Shown piece after piece: positions 54,801-64,000 of a stretch of 64,000 bases of DNA. The position numbers were made by a program, and so were the translations under genes. The notes under the pieces are model-generated. The model was given only the letters and a program-made list of their open reading frames with translations. It was not told where the DNA came from and ran no database searches. Origin of the DNA: Heloderma charlesbogerti (Eukaryota > Chordata > Lepidosauria > Squamata > Helodermatidae); the NCBI GenBank assembly GCA_026122225.1, contig JANEZZ010002682.1, positions 558,001 through 622,000 of the forward strand, in the 5' to 3' direction. Position 1 is the first letter of the stretch. Every line of letters starts with the position of its first letter.

Positions 54801-55189
54801 ACGGGCGCAGGCCAGGGACCACGACGGGGAGTCCCCACCGGGCTGGATCCGTAACTGGGGGATTCCGCAGTGCGGCGGGGGGCGGCAGTCGCTACGGGGC
54901 TAGTGAGGCCCGGGATGGGTGCCGCCGTGGGGGTTTCCTCTCCGAGGCCCGGGGAGCCCTGGCTGGGCCCGGGGGTTGAGGGAAGAGGCATATCTGCTGT
55001 CGGCCCCGAACCGGTGGTCCCTTCGGGCGCTGGCCCCGAACCGGTGGCCCCATCTCGGTGAGTCGCCGAAGGTGGAGCGGCGGGACTCGGGGCTGCGCTC
55101 GTCGGCACGGCGGGACACGAGGAAATCGGCAGCAGCAAGAGAAAGAACGCGACCCGCCTCGGCAATGGCGGCGGCGCTCTGCCCCCCAT
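39811..55189 (-). CDS. TCTN1: Tectonic-1, complete coding region in thirteen exons
   Basis: Secreted/membrane-associated component of the MKS complex at the ciliary transition zone, needed for ciliogenesis and Hedgehog signalling. Coding exons, 5' to 3': 55189-54793, 53931-53811, 51230-51100, 49806-49637, 49428-49341, 48710-48601, 45343-45221, 44456-44331, 43925-43843, 43039-42899, 42045-41892, 41614-41489, 39954-39811. They sum to 1914 bases (637 residues plus stop) with matching phases. A signal peptide follows Met1 (RR then VAFFLLLLP), then about 100 residues rich in Pro/Ser/Thr/Gly/Ala, then the tectonic Cys cluster (LCVCDL...[12 protein letters not shown], residues 136-156), the tectonic domain ([33 protein letters not shown]) and the C-terminal FDFFFPFV. 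Human TCTN1 has 587 residues; the excess is mostly in exon 1. Intron 9 is AT-AC. The start ATG is at 55189; the frame continues upstream only to a TTG. Confidence 0.96.
40020..41488 (-). other. TCTN1 intron 12, nothing recognised
   Basis: Intron 12 spans 39955-41488. I see no named repeat, exon or RNA gene in it. Confidence 0.5.
42269..42343. repeat. Hairpin MITE, family A, internally deleted
   Basis: Only about 75 bp: 'ccggccttccccaactggct' and 'gcaccagttggggaaggct' as inverted ends around a short core. In TCTN1 intron 10. Confidence 0.7.
43040..43842 (-). other. TCTN1: TCTN1 intron 9: AT-AC, U12-type
   Basis: On the minus strand the intron starts ATATCCTTTT (43842-43833), the U12 donor consensus. 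It ends ...GCGTTTAC (AC at 43041-43040), with a branch-site match TCCCTTAAC at 43061-43053, 14 bases before the end. Joining ...ACT GG to C TCT GGA ATC ATT CAG restores G-S-G-I-I-Q, as in human tectonic-1. No GT-AG choice keeps those residues: the only upstream AG is followed by an in-frame TAA. Confidence 0.93.
43105..43310 (-). repeat. tRNA-Ala-type SINE, reversed, in TCTN1 intron 9
   Basis: The TCTN1 exon 10 acceptor is at 43040, so this copy lies within intron 9. It reads 'aggaagctgccttataccag' then 'gctggggatcaaactgggga' and 'agcaggagctctgccactga', the reversed SINE order. Confidence 0.75.
46016..47236 (+). mobile_element. Solo LTR in TCTN1 intron 6
   Basis: Starts TGTCAGGG, ends CCTGACA, flanked by gttta and gtttt (4 of 5 bases match). 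AATAAA at 47157-47162, followed by 'ggggtcctgtgtcagattgc', fits an R/U5 region. 1221 bp. Antisense to TCTN1. It shares its termini with the LTR at 33185-34111, but the interior is different. No internal genes. Confidence 0.7.
47525..48045. repeat. MITE-like repeat and CR1 3' tip in TCTN1 intron 6
   Basis: 47525-47712: reptile-type repeat with 'gctgcaatcttatacacttc' and 'cttctgagtaaacatgcata' plus 'ggattgctctgtaaa'; the inverted ends suggest a DNA transposon remnant. 47978-48045: CR1 3' tip ('aggccccttccaacccaact', 'ctattctatgattctatg'). Confidence 0.65.
50061..50243. repeat. Hairpin MITE, another family (about 180 bp)
   Basis: 'ggctgatggctccaatgtca' faces 'tgacatcggagccaacagcc', and the interior 'tttcagtcagaacc' faces 'ggctctgactgaagc'. 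In TCTN1 intron 3. Confidence 0.7.
50395..50735. repeat. Inverted-repeat element in TCTN1 intron 3
   Basis: Repeated motifs in both orientations: 'gtgggttatttgag' with 'ctcaaataacccac', and 'gcaacccctgattgg' with 'tggaggttgcatatttaa'. Probably a non-autonomous DNA transposon; boundaries uncertain. Confidence 0.5.
51852..51970. repeat. Hairpin MITE, family A, in TCTN1 intron 2
   Basis: 'gccctccagatgttttgaac' faces 'aaaacatctggagggcacca'. The remainder of intron 2 (51231-53810) has no feature I recognise. Confidence 0.75.
54009..54144. repeat. Hairpin MITE, family A, in TCTN1 intron 1
   Basis: 'gccctccagacattttggac' faces 'gtccaaaacatctggagggc'; outer ends 'ccaggggtaggcaac' and 'ttgcctaccctggg'. 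One of the best-preserved copies. Confidence 0.85.
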
Positions 55190-55420
55190 TCGGGCGCTCG
55201 GCCCTCGGCTAGGCCGCTGCAGCCTAGGCAACAGCTAGACGCCCAAGGATGGGTAACTAAGGGGAAAGCGCAAGGCATGACGGGAGTCTGGCCGAGCGGC
55301 CGCTGAAGGGGACTGAGGCCGGCAGCTCCCCCTTGCGGCGCGGTGAGGAGCAGCGCCGCCGCGCTCGAGGCATCATTGGGGGGGGGGGATTAAGCCGTTA
55401 CTGCGGCCACGGCCTTGACG
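54770..55420 (-). promoter_or_regulatory. TCTN1: CpG island and promoter region of TCTN1
   Basis: GC- and CpG-dense block covering TCTN1 exon 1 and about 230 bases upstream of its ATG (55189). No TATA box is evident. Transcription start not fixed. I see no divergent gene start on the plus strand. Confidence 0.8.
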
Positions 55421-55884
55421 CATCCACAGCAGGCCCAGTTTTGGGCAACTCCTTCTCTAGATCTGGCCACTTTGAAAACGGGTAGTGGGGCAGCTGCGCC
55501 TCCGTTCTGATCTCCTTAAAGCCGCCCGCAAAGCTAGTGGCATTGCTAAAGACTCTAGGCTTCTGTAGCTTCTAGGCTGGTGAGAGTAGGAGCGGGTGGT
55601 GCCTCAAGCTGGGCATGATTTGGCCCAAGTGGTTTCAACGGTTGACCCTGAACATACACATTTTCTTTAAAAAGTAGCAGATGTGTAGAAACTTTACTAA
55701 ACATATATGGGCTGCTGTGCAGCACCTGTATTCAGGCAAGATTAGGTAGCCACTTATGCATTGCCAAAAATAGGGCCCGAAAGACGGCACTACTTTGCAT
55801 TTTATAGGTATAGATGAACGTTTAAAAATAATTACTCTGATTTAAACTGAGGTACAATACATCTCTGTTGAGGAAGACTGTGAC

Positions 55885-55990
55885 TAAGGGCGCAACCCTA
55901 TGCATGTTTAGGCAGAAAAAAGCCCTACAACTCCCAACATTCCCCAGCCATGGGAGTTGTAGGGCTTTTTTCATAGGATTGTGCCGTAAG
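55885..55990. repeat. Hairpin MITE, family B
   Basis: 'agggcgcaaccctatgcatg' at one end and 'cataggattgtgccgtaag' at the other, with 'agccctacaactccca' facing 'tgggagttgtagggct'. Confidence 0.8.
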
Positions 55991-56194
55991 TGACTTGTGT
56001 TCCTGCTGCATCTGCTGCCCATTTGCTAGCTGTTCATTAGGCAACTTCAAGCTCTGTTCTCCCTTCTTAGGGTTCTTTATCTTTAAACTGAAATTGGGCT
56101 GGACAGCCCTTCAAACAGAACACATCTTCAAATACTGGACTGCTGTCTGTAAAGTAGGACACATGGCCACCCTAAGATTAGCCTGGATACAAAT

Positions 56195-56842
56195 TTGTTG
56201 TTGTTGTCGTTCAGTCGTTCAGTCGTATCCGACTCTTCGTGACCCCATGGACCATAGCACGCCAGGCCTTCCTGTCCTGCGCTCTCTCCCGGAGCGTGCT
56301 CAAGTTCATATTCATTGCATCCGTGATGCTATCTAGCCATCTCATCCTCTGCCGTCCCCTTCTCCTTTTGCCTTGTCTTTCCCAGCATCAGGGTCTTTTC
56401 CAGGGAGTTTGCTCTTCGCATTAGGTGGCCAAAATATTTGAGCTTCAGCTTCAGTATCTGTCCTTCCAATGAGCAGTCAGGGTTGATTTCCTTTAGGATG
56501 GACTGATTTGACCTCCTTGCAGTCCAGGGGACTCGTAAGAGTCTTCTCCAGCACCACAGTTCGAAAGCATCAATTCTTCGGCGCTCAGCCTTCCTTATAG
56601 TCCAGCTCTCACAGCCATACATTACTACTGGGAAAACCATAGCTTTGATTAGACGGACCTTTGTCGGCAAGGTGATGTCTCTGCTTCTTACTATGCTGTC
56701 TAGGTTTGCCATAGCTTTCCTCCCAAGGAGCAAGCGTCTTTTAATTTCATGGCTACAGTCACCGTCTGCGGTGATCTTGGAGCCCAAGAAAGTAAAATCT
56801 GTCACTGCTTCCATTTCTTCCCCTTCTATATGCCAGGAAGTT
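56195..56842 (-). mobile_element. BovB LINE 3' fragment with an open frame
   Basis: The minus strand is the last ~650 bp of BovB. The open frame (56814-56329) has [36 protein letters not shown] and CWRRLLRVPW; a frame change near 56380-56330 loses the very end. The plus strand starts with the BovB 3' signature (tcagtcgtatccgactcttc). Confidence 0.93.
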
Positions 56843-56849
56843 ACAACTT

Positions 56850-58420
56850 AACCACTCTTGTTCTGGCTCTGTCAAAGTGATTTGCCCCTCCTCTGTCCTT
56901 TCAGTTCTTTCCCTTGTGTGTCTTGTCTATTTTTCTCAAAGCAAAGTGGAGCATTTATACCAAAGAGCAAGAAAGCCCTGAGTTCAGAACGGGTGGAAGT
57001 AACTATATCTGTAGAGGAACAAGGGTCAGGAGGCTTCCCTTTCCATTCTTTGTGCAGAGAGGCACAAGAACTTATCCTGGCGCAAGACAAGCAGTCTTGT
57101 CTTGCCACACCAAGACCCCATGTCTGCATTCAGGTGGGGCCACAAACCTGAGTCTTGGCTCACTGCAGGTTACCTTGTTTTCCTTGATGCTTTTGATTGG
57201 GCATCATTTGAATGAGGTCCCCCACAGCTGAAAAAGTACACATTGCCTACAACTAATGGAGACTACTGGCTTACAAATCGTAGGTGTGCAGAAAAAGTGA
57301 GGTAAGGTTGTGCATGTTGAAATCTCAGAAATTTCCACTTCTCCTTTGTCAGAAGAACTTCTCTTTTTGTTTCTCATTACACATTACTGCCTCCCTACTG
57401 CACATCACAAGATGGAGCTTTCAGTCAAATCCTTTCCCATTCCCCATTATGAGCGTGCTTCCAGACATACAGAGGGCACCAAGTGCTAACAATTAAATGG
57501 TATTGTGCAGTGATTCCGTCCTTTCGTAACGGATTTTCTGCAGTAAGGAAAAAGATGGAAGAAGTTGTGGGAAAACATGGGAGGGTTATGAATAGGAGAC
57601 AATGTCATTTGGACATACACACACAGACACATATAATTTTGTGAATGGGGTGGGTGATGGCGCGATAAAACACCTCATCTGGAAGTACCCTCAGTCCTCA
57701 ATAGCCGTGGTGTTATATGGCTCAGATGCTCTATCATCTAAGCAGCAGAGGGTGCAATGGAGTATGTTTTTATTATTCACAGGAACACCAGCAAAGCCAC
57801 TAACAACATCTAAATAGCGAAAACTCCCAGTTAATTCTGTTTGCGTGCGAATATAATATTTTCCAGAAGTCCCAAGCTGGCAGGCAGCAATAGCTGTGTG
57901 AGCTGATTACTCACACTGTCCTTTGCCAGTGTGAGTCACACCTGACCTGACTGAGAAGGATTGATCTTCCATGGCATAGTCTTTCGGATCCAGATTTTAA
58001 CTTCTCTATTGAGGCTGCCAACCAGTTTCTGATACCACACCCATCATCATCATGTGTCTAAAGGTTTGCTCTAGATGTTTATTAACTTTACACTAATGCA
58101 CACACATATATGCACCACCTAATTGCCATAATTCTCAACGTTTCCCACATATTAATATATACAGCATTGTCGGCCCTGTTGTGAGCCAATCTTGACTGTG
58201 GAAGCTATTGACTAAATCGAAATGGCTAACCCAGAGAGCTCACATCTGTGGTTGTATGAATCAATGCCTTTCGAAATCCATTCCACCCCCCAAAAAAGAG
58301 TGCATGGCAATTGTACCTCATGCTTTTAAGAAAGGAAGGTTCCTATAGAATGTAATTTCCTTGAGACAGGGTCCTGTCTTTTTTTGCACTTCTGCTGCAA
58401 GGTGCCACATGCACTGATGG
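56850..58420. other. Intergenic stretch, nothing recognised
   Basis: No exon, RNA gene or named repeat seen. Short open frames at 56858-57231 overlap on both strands and match no family. Confidence 0.5.
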
Positions 58421-58424
58421 AGAT

Positions 58425-59080
58425 GCCATAAATAATCTGGAATTAGGAGTGAGAGGTGAGGTTGCCAAGTTTACTGATTAAAATTAAAAAAAGGATTGCG
58501 AAGAGCTCCAGAAGGATCTCTCCAAACTGGGAGAAATGCAAATTCCATGTTGGGCATAATTAGAAAAGGTATTGAAAATAAAACTGCCAATATCATTCTG
58601 CCGTTCTACAAATGTATAGTGTGACCACATTTGTAATACTGTGTACAGTTCTGATCAGTGCACCTAAAAAAAGATTTTGTCAAGTTGGAAAAGGTGCAGA
58701 AAAGGGCAACCAAAATGGCCAAGGGGCTGGAACAACTCCCCTATGAGGGAAGGTTACAACAGCTGGGATTTTTTCACTTGGAGAAGGCGAGTAAGGTGCC
58801 ATATCATGAAGGTGTACAAAATAATGCATGATGTGAAGGAAGTGGATAGGGAGACATTTTTCTCTCTCTCTCATACTAGAACGCAAAGGGCTTGTCCCAT
58901 GAAAATGAATGGTGGGAGATTCAGGACAGATAAAGGGAAAGACTTCTTCACACAGCACATAGTTAAAACTATGGAATATGCTACAAGATGTAGTGATGGC
59001 CACCAACTTAGATGGCTTTAAAGGGGGAATAGACAAATTCATGGAGGATAAGGCTGCTAGTCACAATGGCTGTGTATCTG

Positions 59081-59137
<57 letters not shown>

Positions 59138-59325
59138 CCTCCAGTATCAGAGGCAGGATGCCTCTCAGTACCAGTTGCTGAGGAACATGAGCAGGAAGGT
59201 GCTGTTGCACGCATGTCCCACTTGTGAGGCTTCCCACAGACATCTGGTTGCCCAATGTGTGAACAGAATGCTGGACTAGATTAGCCCATGGTCTGATTCT
59301 GCATGGTTCTTCTTATGTTCTTACG
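58425..59325 (+). mobile_element. CR1/L3-like LINE 3' fragment, broken, with an internal tetranucleotide repeat
   Basis: Same family as 27393-27990, opposite strand. Phrases such as 'aaaaggtgcagaaaagggca', 'gataaagggaaagacttctt' and 'gatggctttaaagggggaat' are kept, with the 3' tip 'ttcttatgttctta'. A (TCTA)n run at 59077-59138 interrupts the 3' part. The frame is broken by several indels. Confidence 0.8.
59077..59138. repeat. (TCTA)n microsatellite
   Basis: About fifteen tetranucleotide units with one TTTA variant. Likely polymorphic. Confidence 0.95.
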
Positions 59326-59329
59326 TATA

Positions 59330-60670
59330 AACCAACATATAGTAATGTTTTCTTGCAAAACAAATTGGTTTAAAATATTCTTAGATGCCCCCAAATTGGC
59401 ACCCAAAGAGGAGCAAAGTGCATCTCCTTGGTGACGGCGCGTGAGCTGAATCCTCCCCACTCAAAGTCCATGTCCCCTTTCTACCCGATCAATTTAAATT
59501 GCAAAACAAAAGTAAGCCTTGCTGGGAATTTTGCTCAGGTGAGCCCTGCAGAGATTTTAAAAAGTGATACACGATTGTGAAAGGCCCCAGCAGCTGTGCA
59601 GCAGCTGCCTGTGAGAAGTTTGAAGCAGGCCTAGCATTGTGTGTGAGCCCTGCCTCCTCACTGGGATTGGGATTTAAGGAACAAAACGGGCTCAAACCTC
59701 CGCAAATGCTTATGCTAAATTATATTTAATTAAAACAGAGTGTTAGGTGCCAGTGAGCTCATTTGAGGCGGATATAACAGGCTTGACTGGAACTGGGCGT
59801 GCATGCCTGTGAGATTAAAACAAAAAGTTATAACGTTGGGGTGAAAATTGCACTCCTTTTTACAGTAAAAACAATTATGAACAGAATTCTTAATCTCTTT
59901 AAATGATTATTTATTATCTTTATACCCCTTAGATTTCTTCCTGCAGAAAAGCACCACAGCGTGGGAAGAATAATCTGGAAACAAATCTCTATAAGCATTG
60001 CGATAGAGGAGTGCAAGAGCAGGGATTAAATCTTACTCAAGTATGTTGAGATGGGCCTGATTAAAATTAAATGTGAGGGATAAAGGACAATGGGTTGATC
60101 TAATTTGAAACAGAACTGGATTAGATACCAATCCTGCCTTCAGGTGCTCTTTGTGCTTTGTTCTGAAATTTCCATAAGAACTAGTGCACCTTTCCTTTGG
60201 AGTGCAAAGGAGCCCCACAACTGGTAGAGTAAGATCACAACTTAGATACGGTTGAAACCTACCATGGCTAAGATTTGCTCAACTTCCAGATGCTATTTAA
60301 AAAAAAATAAAATTGGCCCCTCAGGGGCTGGGGAGGGGGGAGGGGGGAGGGGGGAAGGCTCAGCACCTAAATGATTAAATATTTTAGACCTTCAGTTATC
60401 AGTTGAATGACAACTGTTATCAGTAGAAGGGCTGCCATTGGACTTTGTGGGAACACCCACCCTTAAAAAAGAGTTGTGTCTACCACTCTCAACCCACCAC
60501 CACCACCCATCCAGCAGTTCAGCATCTAAAAGAAGCCTGGTCAGTTTATTACATTTCTATACTTTTGTCTAAACATCCTGAATTCCCTTTCTTCATTAAT
60601 TAAATCAAGCTACATTCACCAGTGGGCTGACTCACAGGGTAACACAGCTGATTATGTTTTTTACATACTA
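59330..60670. other. Intergenic stretch, nothing recognised
   Basis: AT-rich with a G-rich run at about 60330-60356. No exon or named repeat seen. Confidence 0.5.
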
Positions 60671-60673
60671 ATT

Positions 60674-60902
60674 TTGTTGTTCAGTCGTGTCCGACTCTTC
60701 GTGACCCCATGGACCATAGCACACCAGGCCTTCCTGTCCTGTGCTCTCTCCCGGAGTGTGCTCAAGTCCATATTCATTGCATCGGTGATGCTATCTAGCC
60801 ATCTCATCCTCTGCCGTCCCCTTCTCCTTTAGCCTTCAATCTTTCCCAGCATCAGGGTCTTTTCCAGGGAGTTTTCTCTTCGCATTAGGTGGCCAAAATA
60901 TT
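60674..60902 (-). mobile_element. BovB LINE, extreme 3' fragment
   Basis: About 230 bp, reverse orientation, from the signature 'tcagtcgtgtccgactcttc' to 'gcattaggtggccaaaata'. 5'-truncated. Confidence 0.92.
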
Positions 60903-61084
60903 AATAGCAAACTCTTTATCTGAGTGTGACACAATCCATGCACAAGATGATGGTATTAGGAGGCTTGAGGAAACCCCAAGTTTTGCAGAAGTACAAAAAT
61001 TCTTCAGGGAGAAAAAACATAAGGCAAACAAACCCACCAACAGCCCCAATGAGCATGCTCAGTGGCAGGCTGACTGATCAAGTA

Positions 61085-61220
61085 GGCCAGCCTTTCCTAA
61101 CCTGGTGCCCTCTAGAAGTGTTGGACTGCAACTCTCATAATTCCCAGACAGCATGGCTAGCCTGGGAATTATGGGAGTTGCAGTCCAGCACATCTGGAAG
61201 ACAGTAGGTTGGGGAAGGCT
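61085..61220. repeat. Hairpin MITE, family A
   Basis: 'ggactgcaactctcataatt' faces 'aattatgggagttgcagtcc', a near-perfect stem; outer ends 'ccagcctttcctaacc' and 'ggttggggaaggct'. Confidence 0.85.
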
Positions 61221-61499
61221 GCTAGAGGCAATACTACTGGGCTACATAAACCAATGGCTTGACCTGGTAAAAGGCAGCTTTTTCCTGTGCTTGTTCTGTT
61301 AATCTGCAAAAAGTTAGAGGGTAATGTTCTGGCACACACACCCCTTGATTATTTTCCCCAGTGTAGAATGATAGGAGAGGGATGTGCAATTTTTGCTTAC
61401 TTGATTCATAAAGTATGAGGCAGGTTGAAATAACACTGGTAATGATTCAATAAAGATCTGCATTAGGTTGGGGCTATTCCTCTTGTGGTTTAAGTTCAA

Positions 61500-61600
61500 A
61501 CAACAAAGTGTCTTGTGGCACTTTAAAGACTAGGAAATGCATTATGCTATACACTTTGGTGGACTATTGCTCACTTCATCAGCTGCATGGAGTGTTATCA
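61500..61600. repeat. Interspersed repeat fragment
   Basis: 'gtcttgtggcactttaaaga' followed by 'tttggtggactattgctcac' and 'ttcatcagctgcatgga' is a phrase set common in reptile genomes. I am unsure of its class (possibly Penelope-like). Confidence 0.45.
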
Positions 61601-62310
61601 GATGTATTGTTACACATGTGTACTCCACTTCTGAGCTGTGAGAAGTTTCAGGGGGACCAGCACTTAACTTATGGCTCAGTTTCCTTGGACGGGAGTCACT
61701 AGGGACTTAACAGTGTTTCTGTGATATAAAGTTTATTTATACATATATACAGGCTGAACATAAGATGAGGGTTCCAAGCAGTAAGACCACCAGATTCTTG
61801 CTCCCCATCCAATGAAAAAGGAACCAATCATGCCACTGGATTCCTGCAGAGAGAACTGAGCTCTCTGCCTCTTTTTCAGATCCAGTTCCAGCTTGACTGT
61901 TATATGCATAGAACTTAGTTTGCTTCTTTTGTTCTCACCCCAGGTACAATTAGCACATTTAGTATGGGGTGGAGAAAGAAAAGATAGGTCCCCTGCATGC
62001 ATCATTTATGCCTTCTTGGCCCATTCCAGCTCTCACTGAAATACATCACCTGAATATTAACAGCTATCATCTGTCTATTGTCAAGTTTTTGAGAGGTGCT
62101 ACCTCTAGGCATGTACACTGAGCTTTGCTGACAGATATCTTACAATCAAGGATTCCTGTTTGCACTGACTGTGCAGGATTCCTGAAAGGCCATTCAGACC
62201 AACCCCAAACCACCATAGCAGTGGTGATTGATTTCCATTAAATTTCCCTCTCATCTGTTTGTAGTCCCCAACCCAGCCATATGTATTACCTGCAACTTAG
62301 GATAACTTAG

Positions 62311-64000
62311 GATCCCCTTCATGGATCGCTGCCTTGTTGTGGCGAAGGGGCTTGCGTAACTCAGTGAAGCCATAAGCTATGCCGTGCAGGGCCACCCAAG
62401 ACGGACAGGTCATGGCAGAGAGTTCTGACAAAATGTGGTCCACTGGAGAAGGAAATGGCAACCCACTCCAGTATTCTTGCCAAGAAAACCCCATGGAACG
62501 TATCACAAGGCTAAAAGATATGACGCCGGAAGATGAGCCCCTCAGGTCGGAAGGTGTCCAATATGCTACTGGGGAAGAGCAGAGGGTATTTCCAAGTAGC
62601 GCCAGAAAGAGTGAAGCGGCTGGGCCAAAGCTGAAAGGACACTCAGCTGTGGATGTGTCTGGCGGTGAAAAGAAAATCCGATGCTGTAAAGAACAATATT
62701 GTTTAGGAACCTGGAATGTCAGATCAATGAATCAAGGTAAGCTGGAGGTGGTCAAACATGAGATGGCAAGATTGAACATCGACATCTTGGGAATCAGCGA
62801 ACTAAAATGGACAGGCATGGGCGAATTTAATTCAGGTGACCATCATATCTACTATTGTGGGCAAGAATCCCTTAGAAGAAATGGAGTAGCACTCATAGTC
62901 AACAAAAGGGTGGGAAAAGCAGTACTGGGGTACAATCTTAAAAACGATAGAATGATCTCAGGACGAATCCAAGGCAAACCATTCAACATCACAGTAATTC
63001 AAGTCTATGCGCCAACCACTGAGGCCGAAGAAGCTGAGGTTGATCGGTTCTATGAAGACCTACAACACCTTCTAGAACTAACACCAAAAAAAGATGTCCT
63101 CTTCATCATAGGGGATTGGAATGCTAAAGTAGGAAGTCAAGAAATCACCATGATAACAGGCAGGCATGGCCTTGGTGTACAAAATGAAGCAGGACAAAAG
63201 CTAATAGAGTTTTGCCAAGAGAACATGCTGATCATAGCAAACACTCTTTTCCAACAGCACAAGAGGCGACTCTACACATGGACGTCACCAGATGGTCAAT
63301 ATCGAAATCAGATTGATTATGTCCTTTGCAGCCAAAGATGGAGAAGCTCCATACAGTCAGTCAAAACAAGACCTGGAGCTGACTGTGGCTCAGATCATGA
63401 GCTGCTTCTTGCAAAATTTCGGCTTAAATTGAAGAACGTCGGGAAAACCACTAAACCGTTCAGGTATGACCTAAATCATATCCCTGATGAATATACAGTG
63501 GAGGTGAGGAATAGATTTCAGGGATTAGACCTGATAGACAGAGTGCCTGAGGAACTATGGACGGAGGTCCGTAACATTGTTCAGGAGGCAGCAACGAAAT
63601 CCGTCCCAAAGAAAAAGAAATGCAAGAAAGCCAAGTGGCTGTCTGATGAGGCTTTACAAGTAGCTCACGAAAGAAGGGAAGCGAAAAGCAAGGGAGAAAG
63701 GGGAAGATATACCCAACTGAATGCAGAGTTCCAGAGAATAGCAAGGAGAGACAAGAAGGCCTTCTTAAATGAACAATGCAAAGAAATCGAGGAAAACAAC
63801 AGAATGGGAAAGACTAGAGATCTCTTCAAGAAAATTGGAGATCTCAAGGGAACGTTTTGTGCAAAGACGGGCATGATAAAGGACAAAGAAGGCAGGGACC
63901 TCACAGAAGCAGATGAGATTAAGAAGAGGTGGCAAGAATACACAGAAGAACTATACAGGAAAGATCTGAATGTCCCTGATAGCCATGATAGTGCGGTCAC
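62311..64000 (+). mobile_element. BovB LINE, 5' part, continuing past the window end
   Basis: Begins with the BovB 5' region ('gatccccttcatggatcgct', 'gccgtgcagggccacccaag', 'ctggagaaggaaatggcaac') and continues through the endonuclease domain into the linker before the reverse transcriptase. Every other BovB piece in the window is 5'-truncated; this one keeps the 5' end. Confidence 0.93.
62493..64000 (+). CDS. BovB polyprotein, N-terminal part with AP-type endonuclease (open to window end)
   Basis: ATG at 62493 (a second in-frame ATG at 62520) with no stop through 64000, over 500 codons. It would nick target DNA to prime reverse transcription. Endonuclease motifs in order: GTWNVRSMN (about 62706), ISELKWTG (about 62797), IQVYAPT (about 62998), IIGDWNAKVG (about 63106), RRLYTWTSPDG (about 63266), NQIDYVLC (about 63307) and SDHELL (about 63394). 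All residues expected at the active site (Asn, Glu, Asp, Asn, Asp, His) appear present. A Lys-rich linker follows (PKKKKCKKAKW, about 63606). The reverse transcriptase should begin just beyond the window. Which ATG is used is not certain. Confidence 0.92.
   Translation, partial: MERITRLKDMTPEDEPLRSEGVQYATGEEQRVFPSSARKSEAAGPKLKGHSAVDVSGGEKKIRCCKEQYCLGTWNVRSMNQGKLEVVKHEMARLNIDILGISELKWTGMGEFNSGDHHIYYCGQESLRRNGVALIVNKRVGKAVLGYNLKNDRMISGRIQGKPFNITVIQVYAPTTEAEEAEVDRFYEDLQHLLELTPKKDVLFIIGDWNAKVGSQEITMITGRHGLGVQNEAGQKLIEFCQENMLIIANTLFQQHKRRLYTWTSPDGQYRNQIDYVLCSQRWRSSIQSVKTRPGADCGSDHELLLAKFRLKLKNVGKTTKPFRYDLNHIPDEYTVEVRNRFQGLDLIDRVPEELWTEVRNIVQEAATKSVPKKKKCKKAKWLSDEALQVAHERREAKSKGERGRYTQLNAEFQRIARRDKKAFLNEQCKEIEENNRMGKTRDLFKKIGDLKGTFCAKTGMIKDKEGRDLTEADEIKKRWQEYTEELYRKDLNVPDSHDSAV

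Noticed and set aside
54470..54979. 169-codon plus-strand open frame at the TCTN1 promoter
   Set aside because: It is the antisense of TCTN1 exon 1 and intron 1 in stop-poor GC-rich DNA, with no family resemblance.
55190..55231. Upstream start for TCTN1 giving an MPRLQRPSRG... N terminus
   Set aside because: The first codon of that frame is TTG (plus-strand caa at 55229-55231), not ATG. The first ATG is at 55189 and is followed directly by the signal peptide.

Overview
This window is vertebrate nuclear DNA, almost certainly from a squamate reptile (lizard or snake). The genes have vertebrate exon-intron structure. The interspersed repeats are a squamate-type set: several copies of the RTE-class LINE BovB, a Sauria-type SINE with a BovB-like tail, CR1-type LINEs, tRNA-derived SINEs, a Tc1 transposon and many hairpin MITEs. 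The species cannot be told from sequence alone.

Three protein-coding genes are present, in the order and orientation of the human 12q24.11 block read backwards. (1) PPP1CC, + strand: coding exons 2-7 at 3279-12491; exon 1 lies left of the window. It encodes the protein phosphatase 1 gamma catalytic subunit. (2) HVCN1, + strand: five coding exons at 30933-38204, encoding the voltage-gated proton channel Hv1. A probable CpG-island promoter sits at about 18.3-19.7 kb. (3) TCTN1, - strand: thirteen coding exons from 55189 down to 39811, encoding the ciliary transition-zone protein tectonic-1. HVCN1 and TCTN1 converge, with their probable poly(A) signals about 1.1 kb apart. All three reading frames splice together without a stop, and catalytic, gating and cysteine landmarks are kept. 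The genes share a neighbourhood but not a pathway.

The rest is introns and intergenic DNA shaped by transposons. 15.1-17.6 kb is a Tc1 element with TA-flanked inverted repeats, split by a CR1 3' end. 18.3-19.7 kb is a GC-rich island with a GGC/AGC repeat. 20-30 kb holds MITEs, SINEs and old LINE pieces. HVCN1 intron 1 is mostly transposons: a BovB reverse transcriptase with a 487-codon open frame, a tRNA-Ala-type SINE, and a solo LTR that itself holds a Sauria-type SINE. TCTN1 intron 6 holds a second solo LTR. 55.9-64 kb is intergenic, with BovB fragments and, at the right edge, the 5' part of a BovB whose frame stays open to the window end.

I found no clearly new multi-gene system. The most notable signals are an AT-AC (U12-type) intron in TCTN1 supported by both splice sites, the branch site and protein continuity; a GC-AG intron in HVCN1; the open BovB frames; and an LTR carrying its own ~97-codon reading frame. 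Repeat family names were assigned by recognition, not by a database search.
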